The notes: generated by a model from the letters alone, not told the origin. A stretch of DNA of 47,759 bases from Ruminococcus sp. (GCA_017404665.1 JAFRBX010000055.1:1-47759); one strand, 5' to 3'; positions 23,743 through 32,718 are shown, counted from the stretch's first letter. Made by a program: numbers and translations.

Positions 23743-25104
23743 TCATCCCTTGGTGTAAAGATTGTACATGGCCTCCAGACAGATCTGGGCATGCTTGAAG
23801 AATTTATCTACATTGATGCATTCGTTGGCGTTGTGGATGTTGCTCACTTCTCCCTCAAACACAGGGCCGAACGCGACGCCCTTGCCGCCCAGCTTGCGCG
23901 CGTAGGTGCCGCCGCCGGTGGTGTACAGCGTGGGCTTTTCACCCATGATTGTCTCATAGGATTCACTGAGAATCCGGATGATGTCGGAATTCTCGTCAAG
24001 ATACAGAGGCTTTTGATGCGCCAGCACCTTGACATGAATGTTTTCGCTGTTTGCTTGTGCGGTGAGCTTCTCGATGATCTCGTCACCGTTAGCCGTTACG
24101 GGATAGCGGATGTCCATCGTGCAGGTCGCGTAGCCCTCGTCAATATGGACGGTGCCGACGTTGACGGTCAGCGCTCCGGATTCTTTATCTCGCATTTTCA
24201 GTCCCAGCATTACGCCGTCGGTGTCGAGCCCGACATAATGGCTGATGAACGAGGGCAGAGAGCCCATCGACGACAGGGAGAAGTTGGAGGTCAGCAGATC
24301 GATCAGCGCGGTTGCGGCGTTCTGCCCCTGAGCGGGGTCGGCTGCGTGAGCCGCCTTGCCGCGCGACAGTACCATCATACCGTCGATGGTATAATAGAAC
24401 TCGAAGGAGCCCTTTTTGGCGTCGGCAAGCCGCGCCAGCTGATGATCTTCGTTTTCGGAACAGTCCAGCAAGGCATAGGCGGTATCGGGGACTGCGTTTA
24501 CGGTCTTGCCGGAGTGCAGCTGTGTCAGCGTGGTGCCGTCATGCGTATCGGCGTACAGCTCCAGCTGAATGATGCCCTTCTCACCCTTGCAGATGCCGTA
24601 TTCGGAGTCGGGTGTAAAGGACAGGTCGGGGACAGGTTCATATTTGAAATACTCGTCCATGTCGGTCATGCCGCGTTCCTCGCTGGTGCCGTAGATCGCG
24701 CGCAGGGTATTTTTGCCTTTGACGCCGTTGTCCTTGAGCGCTTTCAGACAGTAGAGGTTGATCAGCGCGGCGCCCTTGTCATCGGCGATACCTCTGCCGT
24801 ACATATACCCGTTGTCGCCCACGGAAAGCTCGAACGGCAGCGAATCCCAGTTGTTGCCCTCGGGAACAACGTCCAGATGCGACAGCACGCCGCAGAGCTT
24901 GCCGCCCTCGCCTAACTCAACATGACCGGCGACATTATTGATGCTCTCCGCCTTCAGACCGAAGGAGATCGCTTTTTTCATCACCCAGTCCAGCGCCTCC
25001 TTGCAGCCCTCCTGAATACCGGTTACGGATTGGATGGCAATCAGTTCGGCAAGGTCCGTGATGATATCTTCTTTATAGTCCAATATTTTTTCACCAAAGC
25101 TCAT
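23743..25104 (-). CDS. pepV: M20 family dipeptidase (PepV/Sapep type)
   Basis: 453 residues, the normal length. Zinc-site signatures of the M20 family in order: LSHLDVVPEGN (His/Asp), GRGIADDKGAA (bridging Asp), GTSEERGMTDMD (catalytic and metal Glu), PDSEYGICKGEKG, and a C-terminal His in VSNIHNANE. A lid/dimerisation domain is inserted between. It hydrolyses a range of dipeptides, often with an N-terminal beta-Ala or D-amino acid. CTTAAGGAGGG precedes ATG 25104. It sits between yfhO and the membrane protein; the coupling to surface-polymer genes may be only positional. Confidence 0.92.
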   Translation of the reverse strand: MSFGEKILDYKEDIITDLAELIAIQSVTGIQEGCKEALDWVMKKAISFGLKAESINNVAGHVELGEGGKLCGVLSHLDVVPEGNNWDSLPFELSVGDNGYMYGRGIADDKGAALINLYCLKALKDNGVKGKNTLRAIYGTSEERGMTDMDEYFKYEPVPDLSFTPDSEYGICKGEKGIIQLELYADTHDGTTLTQLHSGKTVNAVPDTAYALLDCSENEDHQLARLADAKKGSFEFYYTIDGMMVLSRGKAAHAADPAQGQNAATALIDLLTSNFSLSSMGSLPSFISHYVGLDTDGVMLGLKMRDKESGALTVNVGTVHIDEGYATCTMDIRYPVTANGDEIIEKLTAQANSENIHVKVLAHQKPLYLDENSDIIRILSESYETIMGEKPTLYTTGGGTYARKLGGKGVAFGPVFEGEVSNIHNANECINVDKFFKHAQICLEAMYNLYTKG

Positions 25105-25144
25105 ATAGCCCTCCTTAAGTTTGGCAGTTGATTAGTGATTGATA

Positions 25145-25178
25145 GGGGAGGATGGCATCAGAAATGCTTGCTCCTCCC
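25145..25178. repeat. GGGGAGGA...GCTCCTCCC hairpin between yfhO and pepV
   Basis: GGGAGGA (25146-25152) pairs with TCCTCCC (25172-25178) around an inner GCAT/ATGC stem. It has no T run on the minus strand. The right arm CTTGCTCCTCCCG resembles CTGCTCCTCCCG at 19774-19785, so this may be a second small dispersed repeat. Confidence 0.45.
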
Positions 25179-25216
25179 GCAGTAATAAGCGTTCAGATTG
25201 TAAACAGAGTAATCAT

Positions 25217-27706
25217 TTATTTATTGTTTTGTTTCTGTTTAATTCGATATATCCTGCGCGATCTGCGCTGTGCACGGAACCCCTGATTCAGTATCAGGTA
25301 CAGGATGAATACCGCTGCAGCGGCGCCGGAAACGATACAGCCTGTTTTCAGGTACGGCGTACGATAGGTGAAGCGGACCTCACTGGTCTCGTGACCCTTG
25401 ACCCTTACCGCCATAAAGCCGATGTTCACCTCTTCGATGTCAGCATCCTCGCCGTTGACGGTCGCTGTCCAGCCCTCGTCATACGGAACGCTGAAGAAAA
25501 GCAGATTATCGTCGCCGCTGTTGTTGAATGTCGCGGTAAAGCCGTCGCTTGTATATTCAAAAGATGAGCAGGTATGCTGTTTCAGCATTTGAGCATCTTC
25601 AAAATAGGCGTTCTTGTCATAGCGAAAATCAGTCGTGATGCTGTCGAGTCCAACATATTTCGGGTTATTGACGTCCAGCGGTTCTCTGGTGTCGTAGGTT
25701 TCGTTCAGCCAGTCGTACATCCCAGCCTTATAGCCGGTGATATCGGCGTATTTTTCCATTTGAGCCTGCGTCAGGACCATGCTTTTCAGCAGGGTCAAAT
25801 GACGGACCTTCTCGCTGATGTCATAGAATTCTTCCTGACAAATGAATTGATCATAGGTGAAGCCCATCGGGATGTAGTATTCGTTTTCATAAATATTGAA
25901 GCCGTTTTGGGTATCGACGTAGCGGTATCCGGGCATCAGCTCGGTAGTTTCGGGCGGCTTCACGTCTTCCTTGTGTTCAATAAAGAAGTACTTTACCGAC
26001 AACAGCCCCCGCAATCCGTAATACTCAACAGCCGGTCGCGAGCCGACGTTGCGCTCGACGCCTACGCTGTTATAGAAGTTCATCAAGGAGCCGGGAACGA
26101 TGCTGTGGAAAGCCTGTATGTTCGGCACCTGCCAGAACATTCCCATATTGTCCGAGGTGTTGTAGAAATCCGAACGCACGTCCTTGATATCTCTCAGCGT
26201 GATATCCTCGCCGCCGTTGAGCGCATAGCTGATCATGAAGTCGTCCTTGCGGTCGGCGTATCTTCTCGCGACCCACAGATATGTTTCTGTGTACATCAGG
26301 ACAAAAACGGTCAGGCAGATAACGGCGATCCTGAAAAACAGCTTCGGCTTTTTTCGGTAGAAATACCAGATCAGATAGGTCAGCGCCAGTCCGACGATTG
26401 CGAAGGCAGCCATGATCCAGTAATCCATTGTCGATGATTCGATGCCGATGCTGTATTGCCCTGCTTCCGTTCCCTCTTTTATCTTTTCCGGCATGAATCC
26501 GATCAGGGTAGCCGTGATGAGCGTGATGATCGCCGTCGGCATAAAGCCCTTGTTAAAATCGACTTTATCCGGCTCATCCAGCGAGCGCACGGTGACAGCG
26601 GTCATCATCAGCGTCAGCATATAAAACCATCTGGCGTAATAAGCGCTGTTGAGAAGCTGGAAAAGACTGTTCAAACCGGGAACAGCAGCCATCAGCAGCA
26701 GTATCAGCACCAGCCTGCGGAAGAACGCATGTTTCCTTGTGCGCAGATAGCCGATCACGAATGTCATGGAGAACATCGGCAGATATGCCGCGACCGATGA
26801 CCACTTGCCGCCCGCAGAAGGGGTAAAATTGTTTTTCGCCGGTATATCGCCGGGAAAGAACAGGCTGACAAAGATCTGCACATATCGCTGTGATTTAGCG
26901 TATAACAGGACATCCCAGCCGTTGATAATATCGGATAAGCGCGAATTGCTCATGATCGCCGCGATGGACGGCAGGAACAGGAAGAAGGACATGCAAAAGC
27001 CCAGTATGCACTCGATTGCCAGATAAATGAAATCCCGTAATCGGAAGCGATACGATTTGGATATCATCTTGATGACATAATAGATGATGACAAAAATGAC
27101 CTGTCCGATGAAAAAATAGTAGTTGACCGTCGCGGACAGAAATACCGCCAGCGTCATGACACCTCTGCGCTTGGTATCATGAAAATCGTCCAGCGCCGCC
27201 AGCAGCAGCGGGAAAACGATGATCGCCTCGTGAAAATGGAAGAAGAAGATATTGTAGACGGAAAACGATGAAAACGCATAGATGACGCCGCCGATCATAG
27301 CGGATCTTTGCTGACGGACATATCTTCTCAGATAAATATAAGCGGATAGGGAGGAGAAAGCCAGCTTGAGCATCAGCAGCGGTCCGAACGTGTACGCGAC
27401 CCATGAGGAGGGCAGCGGTACGGTCAGCCAGAAGAACGGCGACCCCAGCAGATAGAAGCTGTAGCTGCCGACAAAGTTTGAGCCTAAATCGGTCAGGTGG
27501 CTCCAGCCCGTGTTGCCGCTGCGGATAGAATCGTGCGCCAGCTGATAGAACGGTATCTCCTGAACGTTGAAATCACCGTAGTATAAAAAGTACCCCTTAT
27601 CATATACCATAATCGGGATGATGATGACCGCAGACAAAAGAAACGCCCACAAAAAGGCATAAAGCGCGTAAGGTCGTCGGTCGTTTTTCAGCCGATTGAG
27701 TACCAT
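25217..27706 (-). CDS. YfhO family membrane protein
   Basis: About 829 residues. There are ten to twelve N-terminal helices (about 15-500), then an extracytoplasmic segment (about 500-790), one last helix (about 795-815) and a basic tail. The GDFNVQEIPFYQLAHDSIRSGN loop after the first helix is the hallmark of YfhO proteins. Bacillus members help add GlcNAc to lipoteichoic acid from undecaprenyl carriers, and a similar GT-C-like role is likely here. Start: GGAGGT lies six bases before ATG 27706, so an ATG six codons upstream is rejected. Together with the GT2 and LicD genes it suggests decoration of a surface polymer. Confidence 0.85.
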   Translation of the reverse strand: MVLNRLKNDRRPYALYAFLWAFLLSAVIIIPIMVYDKGYFLYYGDFNVQEIPFYQLAHDSIRSGNTGWSHLTDLGSNFVGSYSFYLLGSPFFWLTVPLPSSWVAYTFGPLLMLKLAFSSLSAYIYLRRYVRQQRSAMIGGVIYAFSSFSVYNIFFFHFHEAIIVFPLLLAALDDFHDTKRRGVMTLAVFLSATVNYYFFIGQVIFVIIYYVIKMISKSYRFRLRDFIYLAIECILGFCMSFFLFLPSIAAIMSNSRLSDIINGWDVLLYAKSQRYVQIFVSLFFPGDIPAKNNFTPSAGGKWSSVAAYLPMFSMTFVIGYLRTRKHAFFRRLVLILLLMAAVPGLNSLFQLLNSAYYARWFYMLTLMMTAVTVRSLDEPDKVDFNKGFMPTAIITLITATLIGFMPEKIKEGTEAGQYSIGIESSTMDYWIMAAFAIVGLALTYLIWYFYRKKPKLFFRIAVICLTVFVLMYTETYLWVARRYADRKDDFMISYALNGGEDITLRDIKDVRSDFYNTSDNMGMFWQVPNIQAFHSIVPGSLMNFYNSVGVERNVGSRPAVEYYGLRGLLSVKYFFIEHKEDVKPPETTELMPGYRYVDTQNGFNIYENEYYIPMGFTYDQFICQEEFYDISEKVRHLTLLKSMVLTQAQMEKYADITGYKAGMYDWLNETYDTREPLDVNNPKYVGLDSITTDFRYDKNAYFEDAQMLKQHTCSSFEYTSDGFTATFNNSGDDNLLFFSVPYDEGWTATVNGEDADIEEVNIGFMAVRVKGHETSEVRFTYRTPYLKTGCIVSGAAAAVFILYLILNQGFRAQRRSRRIYRIKQKQNNK

Positions 27707-27730
27707 TTTTATACCTCCGGTCAAAAAAAC

Positions 27731-27759
27731 TTTACCTCGCGTGAAAAGTGTGATAGAAT
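27731..27759 (+). promoter_or_regulatory. possible promoter of yfbR
   Basis: TTTACC (27731-27736), 17 bases, TAGAAT (27754-27759). It is four and five of six consensus bases, and 80 bases before the gene. Confidence 0.45.
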
Positions 27760-27839
27760 TAACTTAAGTATTATAGCATACATTATTTGAAAATGCACGA
27801 TTTATTTTCAGATTTTGTCAAGAAAAAGGAGTTTTTTCA

Positions 27840-28412
27840 ATGAACCGCTTTTTTGCCATGCTTTCCAGGATGAAATACATCGACCGCTGGGGGCTGATGA
27901 ACAACACCAAAACCGAGAATATTTCCGAACACTGTCTTGAGACCGCCATTCTCGCGCACGCTTTGGTGAACATCGCCAACATCCGCTTGGGAGAGGATCT
28001 CGACACCGACAGAGCCGCGGTGATCGGGATGTTTCATGACGCCGGCGAGATCATCACCGGCGATATGCCGACGCCTATCAAATATTTTAACCCCGCGATT
28101 AAAGACGCTTACAAAGCGGTCGAAAAGGTCGCGCAGGACAGGCTCATTTCCATGCTGCCCGAAGATCTGCAAGAGATATACAGCCCGCTGATCTCAAACG
28201 AAGACGAGGTGCTGGAGCGCTATGTCAAGGCGGCTGACAAGCTGTCCGCGCTGATCAAATGCATCGAAGAGGTGCGAATGGGGAACAACGAATTTCTGAA
28301 GGCGAAGGAAGCGACGGAGCAGTCGCTGATTTCGATGCAGCTGCCTGCACTGGATATCTTTATGGAAGAGTGTCTGCCGGCGTATTACCTGACGCTGGAT
28401 GAATTAGGCTAA
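27840..28412 (+). CDS. yfbR: YfbR-like HD-domain 5'-deoxynucleotidase
   Basis: 190 residues; AAAAAGGAG lies before ATG 27840. It has the HD superfamily metal ligands: SEHCLETAILAHAL (first His), GMFHDAGEIITGDMPTP (the HD pair plus the following Glu and Asp typical of YfbR), and VKAADKLSALIKCIEE (last Asp). YfbR removes the 5' phosphate from dNMPs, with preference for dUMP/dAMP/dTMP in the E. coli enzyme, and takes part in pyrimidine salvage and dNTP balance. It is divergent from yfhO and alone on its transcript. Confidence 0.9.
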   Translation: MNRFFAMLSRMKYIDRWGLMNNTKTENISEHCLETAILAHALVNIANIRLGEDLDTDRAAVIGMFHDAGEIITGDMPTPIKYFNPAIKDAYKAVEKVAQDRLISMLPEDLQEIYSPLISNEDEVLERYVKAADKLSALIKCIEEVRMGNNEFLKAKEATEQSLISMQLPALDIFMEECLPAYYLTLDELG

Positions 28413-28514
28413 TTATACAGTATTCGTTTCTATATTTGCCGTGTTGTACCATAACATGTAAAAAAACTGTTAATTTCGACATTATTTCTTTTTCAGAAAA
28501 TTATTTAACCTGTT

Positions 28515-28579
28515 TTGAGTATAATTATACTGTATATTTATGATGTAAGAGTATGTCTGCCCATTGATTATCAATGGGC
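28515..28579 (+). promoter_or_regulatory. possible promoter and leader hairpin of the LCP gene
   Basis: TTGAGT (28515-28520), 18 bases, TATGAT (28539-28544) is a fair promoter. Just downstream GCCCATTGA (28559-28567) / TCAATGGGC (28571-28579) is a perfect 9-bp stem with a 3-base loop. It lies 25 bases before the ATG and could serve as an operator or a 5'-end stabilising hairpin. Confidence 0.45.
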
Positions 28580-28604
28580 AAAACCACGAAAGGCGGCAGC
28601 TTTT

Positions 28605-29795
28605 ATGGCAAATAATCATGACGATTTCGTTGATATCAATTCAACAAAAGACGTCAGACAGGTATATGGCAGAAACAGGGAGCAAAGACCCGTGAAACGT
28701 AAAAATAAAGGACTCGGACGCAGAATCTTTGTGCTGGTCCTGTCGCTGATCATGCTGCTGGTCGGTTCCGGTCTGATCTTCTACTATAAGATTCTCGACC
28801 AAATGACCTTTAAAGCGCTGGATCCTGCTCCGACTGTGACCTCCAACATTTCCGAGACGACGACCTACTCCGTCGCGAACGGCGGCGCTACGCTGCTGTC
28901 CAGCGATAATGTTCTGAATATCCTGCTGTTCGGTCAGGATACTCCCGCCAGCGAGCAGGATCACGGACGTTCCGACACGACGATCCTGCTGTCTATCGAT
29001 AACGTCAATAAGAAACTCAAGCTGACCTCTTTCCAGCGTGACACCTATGTTACGATCCCCGGCTACGGTGATAACAAGATCAACGCCGCATTTACCTTCG
29101 GCGGCGAGAGACTGTCCATCGATACCATCGAGACCAACTTCGGCGTTAAGGTCGATAAATACGCGACTGTTGACTTTTCGTCCTTCCGTAAGGTGATCGA
29201 GGCGCTGGGCGGTGTCGATATCGAGCTGACCCTGGAAGAGATCAAGTATATCAACGCTCAGATAGACGTCAATGATCAGCTGGACGTCACCAGCTTCCTG
29301 ACCTATGACGAGACCAAGGAAAAGCAGATGGTGCATCTCGACGGCTATCAGGCGCTTTGGTATGCCCGCGACCGCGGCGAGGATAGCCTCGGCGGCAATC
29401 CCGAGTACAGCTTTTCCGGCGACGACTGGGACCGCACCTCGCGTCAGCGCAATCTGATCGAAACCATCATCAAGAGTCTGCGTGAGGACGCCTCGCTGAC
29501 CGAGCTGGTATCTATCGCGAACAAGATCGGTCCGCTGATCACGACTAACTTAAAGAAAGGTGATATCACCTTCCTCGTATCGAATATGATGACCTATATC
29601 AACTATGATATGGAAGAAATGTCCCTGCCGACGCTGGGCACTTGGAGATACGGCACGACCAACGACGGTCAGAGCGTTATCGCCATCGACGATTGGGACG
29701 GCGTTCGCAAAGAGGTGGCTAAGTTCATTTTTGAGGATTCCGTTTCCACAGGCTCTTCGTCAACATCCCCTACCGCTGCGGCAGGCGTACAGTAA
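28605..29795 (+). CDS. LytR-CpsA-Psr (LCP) family cell-wall polymer ligase
   Basis: 396 residues from ATG 28605 (AAAGGCGG upstream); a longer reading frame from 28515 lacks a ribosome site. A basic cytosolic tail (about 20-40, RPVKRKNKGLGRR) is followed by one membrane helix (about 41-60) and an outer LCP domain (about 105-330) with LLFGQD, RSDTTILLSID, SFQRDTYVTIPGYGDNKINAAF, GGVDIEL and DWDRTSRQRNLIETI, holding the conserved acidic and arginine residues that bind polyprenyl pyrophosphate. The C-terminal tail is Ser/Thr-rich. The enzyme attaches teichoic acids or capsule polymers to peptidoglycan. It is followed by a strong terminator. Confidence 0.92.
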   Translation: MANNHDDFVDINSTKDVRQVYGRNREQRPVKRKNKGLGRRIFVLVLSLIMLLVGSGLIFYYKILDQMTFKALDPAPTVTSNISETTTYSVANGGATLLSSDNVLNILLFGQDTPASEQDHGRSDTTILLSIDNVNKKLKLTSFQRDTYVTIPGYGDNKINAAFTFGGERLSIDTIETNFGVKVDKYATVDFSSFRKVIEALGGVDIELTLEEIKYINAQIDVNDQLDVTSFLTYDETKEKQMVHLDGYQALWYARDRGEDSLGGNPEYSFSGDDWDRTSRQRNLIETIIKSLREDASLTELVSIANKIGPLITTNLKKGDITFLVSNMMTYINYDMEEMSLPTLGTWRYGTTNDGQSVIAIDDWDGVRKEVAKFIFEDSVSTGSSSTSPTAAAGVQ

Positions 29796-29805
29796 ACGAA
29801 TCATT

Positions 29806-29843
29806 TCGCGGAAGTTCGTGTATACGGGTTTCCGCGATTTTTT
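29806..29843 (+). terminator. intrinsic terminator of the LCP gene
   Basis: TCGCGGAA (29806-29813) / TTCCGCGA (29830-29837) followed by TTTTTT. A partial dispersed repeat (GTCATTGCGTGTCCCAACCTC, from 29850) comes next. Confidence 0.85.
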
Positions 29844-29940
29844 GCGGCAGTCATTGCGTGTCCCAACCTCAGTATTTGAAGAGATACGGTACGAAGCGCC
29901 TCAGGTCAGAGGCGATCTCAAGCGAAACAGCGAGGTAACT

Positions 29941-30432
29941 ATGAGCAACCAACAAAGCAACAACAAGAAAGAACTGATCCGTTCTTTGAAATTCGTGTTA
30001 TTCTCCATATCCGCCGGAGTGATCCAGATCGTTTCCTTTACGCTGATGACGGAGTTTTCCGGTCTCAGCTATTGGCCGTGCTATCTGATCTCACTGGTGC
30101 TGTCTGTGCTGTATAATTTTACGATCAACCGCAAATTCACCTTCCATTCTGCGGCGAACGTTCCCCTCGCGATGTTTAAGGTGTTCCTGTATTACTGCGC
30201 GTTTACGCCGCTTTCCACGATCGGGGGCAATTATCTGGTTGAATCGCTGATGTGGAACAAGTACATCGTCGAGCTGCTCAGCATGCTGCTGAATTTCATC
30301 ACCGAATTCCTGTTTACGCGATTTGTTGTATACGGCAAACAGGTGGATAATGATCAGCGCTACATAGAGAAGGAAAGTAAAAGATCAAAAAACACACTTG
30401 AAAAAGCCGCTGAGGAAATGAATCAGATTTAA
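29941..30432 (+). CDS. GtrA family membrane protein
   Basis: 163 residues from ATG 29941, behind GAGGTAACT. It has four helices in the GtrA layout: FVLFSISAGVIQIVSFTLM, CYLISLVLSVLYNFTINRKFTF (the typical NFTxNRKFTF motif), a third with the PLSTIGGNYLVE loop, and LLSMLLNFITEFLFTRFVVY. GtrA proteins are thought to help flip or transfer lipid-linked sugars. The C-terminal 30 residues are a charged cytosolic helix. It stands between two terminators and may have its own promoter within 29844-29940, which I could not identify. Confidence 0.88.
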   Translation: MSNQQSNNKKELIRSLKFVLFSISAGVIQIVSFTLMTEFSGLSYWPCYLISLVLSVLYNFTINRKFTFHSAANVPLAMFKVFLYYCAFTPLSTIGGNYLVESLMWNKYIVELLSMLLNFITEFLFTRFVVYGKQVDNDQRYIEKESKRSKNTLEKAAEEMNQI

Positions 30433-30443
30433 ATAGACGCAAA

Positions 30444-30480
30444 AAGGAACCGGTCACGATGCCGGTTCCTTAGATTTTAA
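30444..30480 (+). terminator. terminator of gtrA
   Basis: AAGGAACCGG (30444-30453) / CCGGTTCCTT (30462-30471), then AGATTTT. Confidence 0.85.
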
Positions 30481-30556
30481 CAGACTTATTCAGCCCCCTC
30501 TGACGAGGGAATGCCGAATAAAACATAGGATAGAAAATTAAACACAAAAACGGCAG

Positions 30557-30680
30557 GGGAGAGATAACGCAGCTTTATAGTAATATAATAGCACGTGATT
30601 CTATACTTTGAAAAATGACACCGATAATGCGGCTTGAGTCAAAAAGCGGAGTGTAATTGTAAAGCTGCGTTATCTCTCCC
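30557..30680. mobile_element. 124-bp MITE-like element with perfect 21-bp inverted ends
   Basis: GGGAGAGATAACGCAGC plus TTTA (30557-30577) is the exact reverse complement of 30660-30680. The interior, about 80 bases, is AT-rich and has no coding signal. It sits in the 463-base gap between gtrA and the GH13-DUF1653 gene. No target duplication is obvious. Confidence 0.7.
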
Positions 30681-30683
30681 TCC

Positions 30684-30725
30684 GAGTTCGCGTTTGGCGA
30701 ACTCACCTCCCTCGTCTGAGGGAGG
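30684..30725. repeat. double hairpin next to the MITE
   Basis: GAGTTCGC (30684-30691) / GCGAACTC (30697-30704), then CCTCCCTC (30706-30713) / GAGGGAGG (30718-30725). A related CCCCCTCTGACGAGGGA lies on the other side of the MITE, near 30492-30508, suggesting that the MITE is inserted in, or bounded by, this repeat. Confidence 0.6.
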
Positions 30726-30759
30726 CGTTGAAACGATCTACTCCTTTTTGGTGCCCATT

Positions 30760-30820
30760 GTCATTGCGAGGGCAAAAATGCGTCTGAGCGCACTTTTGCC
30801 CGTGGCAATCCTACAAAGAG
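30760..30820. repeat. dispersed GTCATTGCGAGGG...GTGGCAATCCTAC repeat
   Basis: A well-formed copy whose centre is a long stem: GGGCAAAA with a bulge and TGCG pairing to CGCA and TTTTGCCC, then CGTGGCAATCCTACAAAGAG. It lies 75 bases beyond the end of the minus-strand GH13 gene. Confidence 0.75.
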
Positions 30821-30895
30821 CAGCAGTACATATTGTATTTCAAATCCGTTTGAACGGTGTTTTCTTCCATAGAATTGCACCCGAAGCCATACCGA

Positions 30896-32551
30896 TCAAT
30901 CAATTTTTTCAAATCTTCTCATTTTTTTGCCGTCGCGTTCGATGATCTCGCGGAACATTTCATACGGGCGTACCCACAGGTCGTGCTCTCCGTACAGCGC
31001 GCGGTAAACGACCATCTTCTCGGCAGTTTCGCTGTCCTTTGCGAAGTCGATCACTTCGTACTCGCCGCCCTTGAAATGCCTGTATCTGCCCTTGACAATC
31101 TCCTCGGGAACTAACGCGGGTTCTTCAACCCGCGTTTCGACGGGTTCGGAAGTCGCTTGAGTCGGAGCGATCACCGTTTCAGCCTGTTCATCCGGATAAT
31201 CGACGCGGAAGAAACCGTCGTTTTCCACCAATATCATTGAGCTCATCGGCGGCACGCTGATTTCGACCCAGCCGTTACAGCCGTACTGCTGATTGTCGTT
31301 GAGCACGTCGGTCAGCACTCCGTTAAAGTTGGTGTTGATCCCGATAATGCGGTACTCACCGCTCTGGTTGAGCAGGACATACACCTTCTGACCGTCGGTT
31401 TTCATTGAAAAGCACATATGCTCGAGCTGTATCAGCTCATTTTTATATTTTCCGCATTGCAGCGCTTCCAGACGATGCTTGAGATGCCCCAGCCTGCAGA
31501 TGTGTTCAAAGAGATCATAGTCGGGATTCTCGAGCGCGTTCAGGTCGAGCGGACGTCTGAGATCGTCATCGGAGTGACGCTGCTTGACGCCCTCCATAGC
31601 GAACTCACTGCCGTAGTAGACCGACGGCACGCCGGGCATACAGTACAGCATGGTGTAGACGTTCTTCTGCAGCCTTTTGTCGCGGAGGATGCTCGCAAGT
31701 CTTGTGACGTCATGATTGTCCGCAAAATTGTACATGTAGATATTCTTGTACATGCCCCAGTCGCCGACCTGACGGTCTACGGAATGGGCAAACTCAAAGT
31801 AGTTGCGGTCGTTGTGGCTGGAGAACAGTCCCTTGTAGATCTCATAGTTGGTAACGGAATCGAGCGTATCCGGGTTCGCCAGACGGTTGTAGTCACCGCC
31901 GACGATCTCTCCGTACATCCAGAAATCCGGCTTCTTATCCTTGCAGACGGTTCTCAGACGCTTGAAAAAGTTGACGTCCATCACATTCGCGGCGTCCAGA
32001 CGAAGTCCGTCGATATCGAACTCGTCTATCCAGAAACGCACCGCGTCAAGCAGATATTCGATGACGTCGTTGTTCTGCAGATTGAGCTTGACGAGGTCGT
32101 AATGTCCCGCCCAGCCCTCATAGCTGAAGTGATCGCCGTAGGGGCTCTGCTGATCGAAGCGCACGTTTTGGAACCACGCGGTATAGCTCGATCCCATACC
32201 GCGCTCCTGAATATCTCTGAAAGCGAAAAATTCGCGTCCGACATGATTGAAAACGCCGTCGAGCATCACGCGGATGCCGTTCTGATGCAGAGCGTTACAT
32301 ATGCGCTTAAAGCTCTCGTTGTCGCCCAGACGGCTGTCGATCTTTTTGTAGTCGATGGTATCGTAACCGTGGCGGCTGCTCTCGAATACCGGATTGAAAA
32401 CGATGCAGTTGACGCCCATTTTCTTGAAATGGGGGATAAAGTCATACAGCTTGTCCAAGCGGTAGGTCAGCTGAAAATCGTTTTGCTTCGGCGCTGAGCA
32501 GAAGCCGAGCGGATAGATGTTGTAGATAACGGTGTCGTGGATCCAATGCAT
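30896..32551 (-). CDS. cytosolic GH13 alpha-glycosidase fused to a DUF1653 domain
   Basis: 551 residues behind AGGAGG. No signal peptide. A GH13 barrel (about 1-365) has VFNPVFESSRHGYD, LDGVFNHVG, nucleophile D186 (GLRLDAAN), acid/base E215 (MYGEIVGG) and D281 (ADNHDV), followed by a beta-sandwich domain (about 375-455). A Pro/Glu/Thr linker (about 455-485) leads to about 60 residues of DUF1653: GRYRHFKGGEYEVIDFA, VVYRALYGEHDLWVRP, then EMF. DUF1653 is usually a free-standing small protein. The barrel most resembles cyclomaltodextrinase/neopullulanase-type enzymes, suggesting breakdown of imported maltodextrins. The fusion is continuous in one frame; what the extra domain adds is unknown. Confidence 0.85.
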   Translation of the reverse strand: MHWIHDTVIYNIYPLGFCSAPKQNDFQLTYRLDKLYDFIPHFKKMGVNCIVFNPVFESSRHGYDTIDYKKIDSRLGDNESFKRICNALHQNGIRVMLDGVFNHVGREFFAFRDIQERGMGSSYTAWFQNVRFDQQSPYGDHFSYEGWAGHYDLVKLNLQNNDVIEYLLDAVRFWIDEFDIDGLRLDAANVMDVNFFKRLRTVCKDKKPDFWMYGEIVGGDYNRLANPDTLDSVTNYEIYKGLFSSHNDRNYFEFAHSVDRQVGDWGMYKNIYMYNFADNHDVTRLASILRDKRLQKNVYTMLYCMPGVPSVYYGSEFAMEGVKQRHSDDDLRRPLDLNALENPDYDLFEHICRLGHLKHRLEALQCGKYKNELIQLEHMCFSMKTDGQKVYVLLNQSGEYRIIGINTNFNGVLTDVLNDNQQYGCNGWVEISVPPMSSMILVENDGFFRVDYPDEQAETVIAPTQATSEPVETRVEEPALVPEEIVKGRYRHFKGGEYEVIDFAKDSETAEKMVVYRALYGEHDLWVRPYEMFREIIERDGKKMRRFEKID

Positions 32552-32647
32552 AATATACCTCCTGTGATACAGTCCGATCGGTTGACGATTGGACCGATGA
32601 TCCTATATGAGTATATCATTTTTCGTTATAAAGTCAAATGATAGATG

Positions 32648-32676
32648 TTGAATTTGTCGGAATAATGTGTTAAGAT
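32648..32676 (+). promoter_or_regulatory. possible promoter of the four-helix membrane protein
   Basis: TTGAAT (32648-32653), 17 bases, TAAGAT (32671-32676), 42 bases before the gene. Confidence 0.45.
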
Positions 32677-32718
32677 AGGGAGCGAAAAACAAAGCTAACT
32701 CAATGCAAGAGGTGCGAT

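Noticed and set aside
29605-29940. N-terminal extension of gtrA back to 29605
   Set aside because: It would overlap the LCP gene out of frame and cross its terminator; ATG 29941 has a ribosome site and begins a normal GtrA protein.
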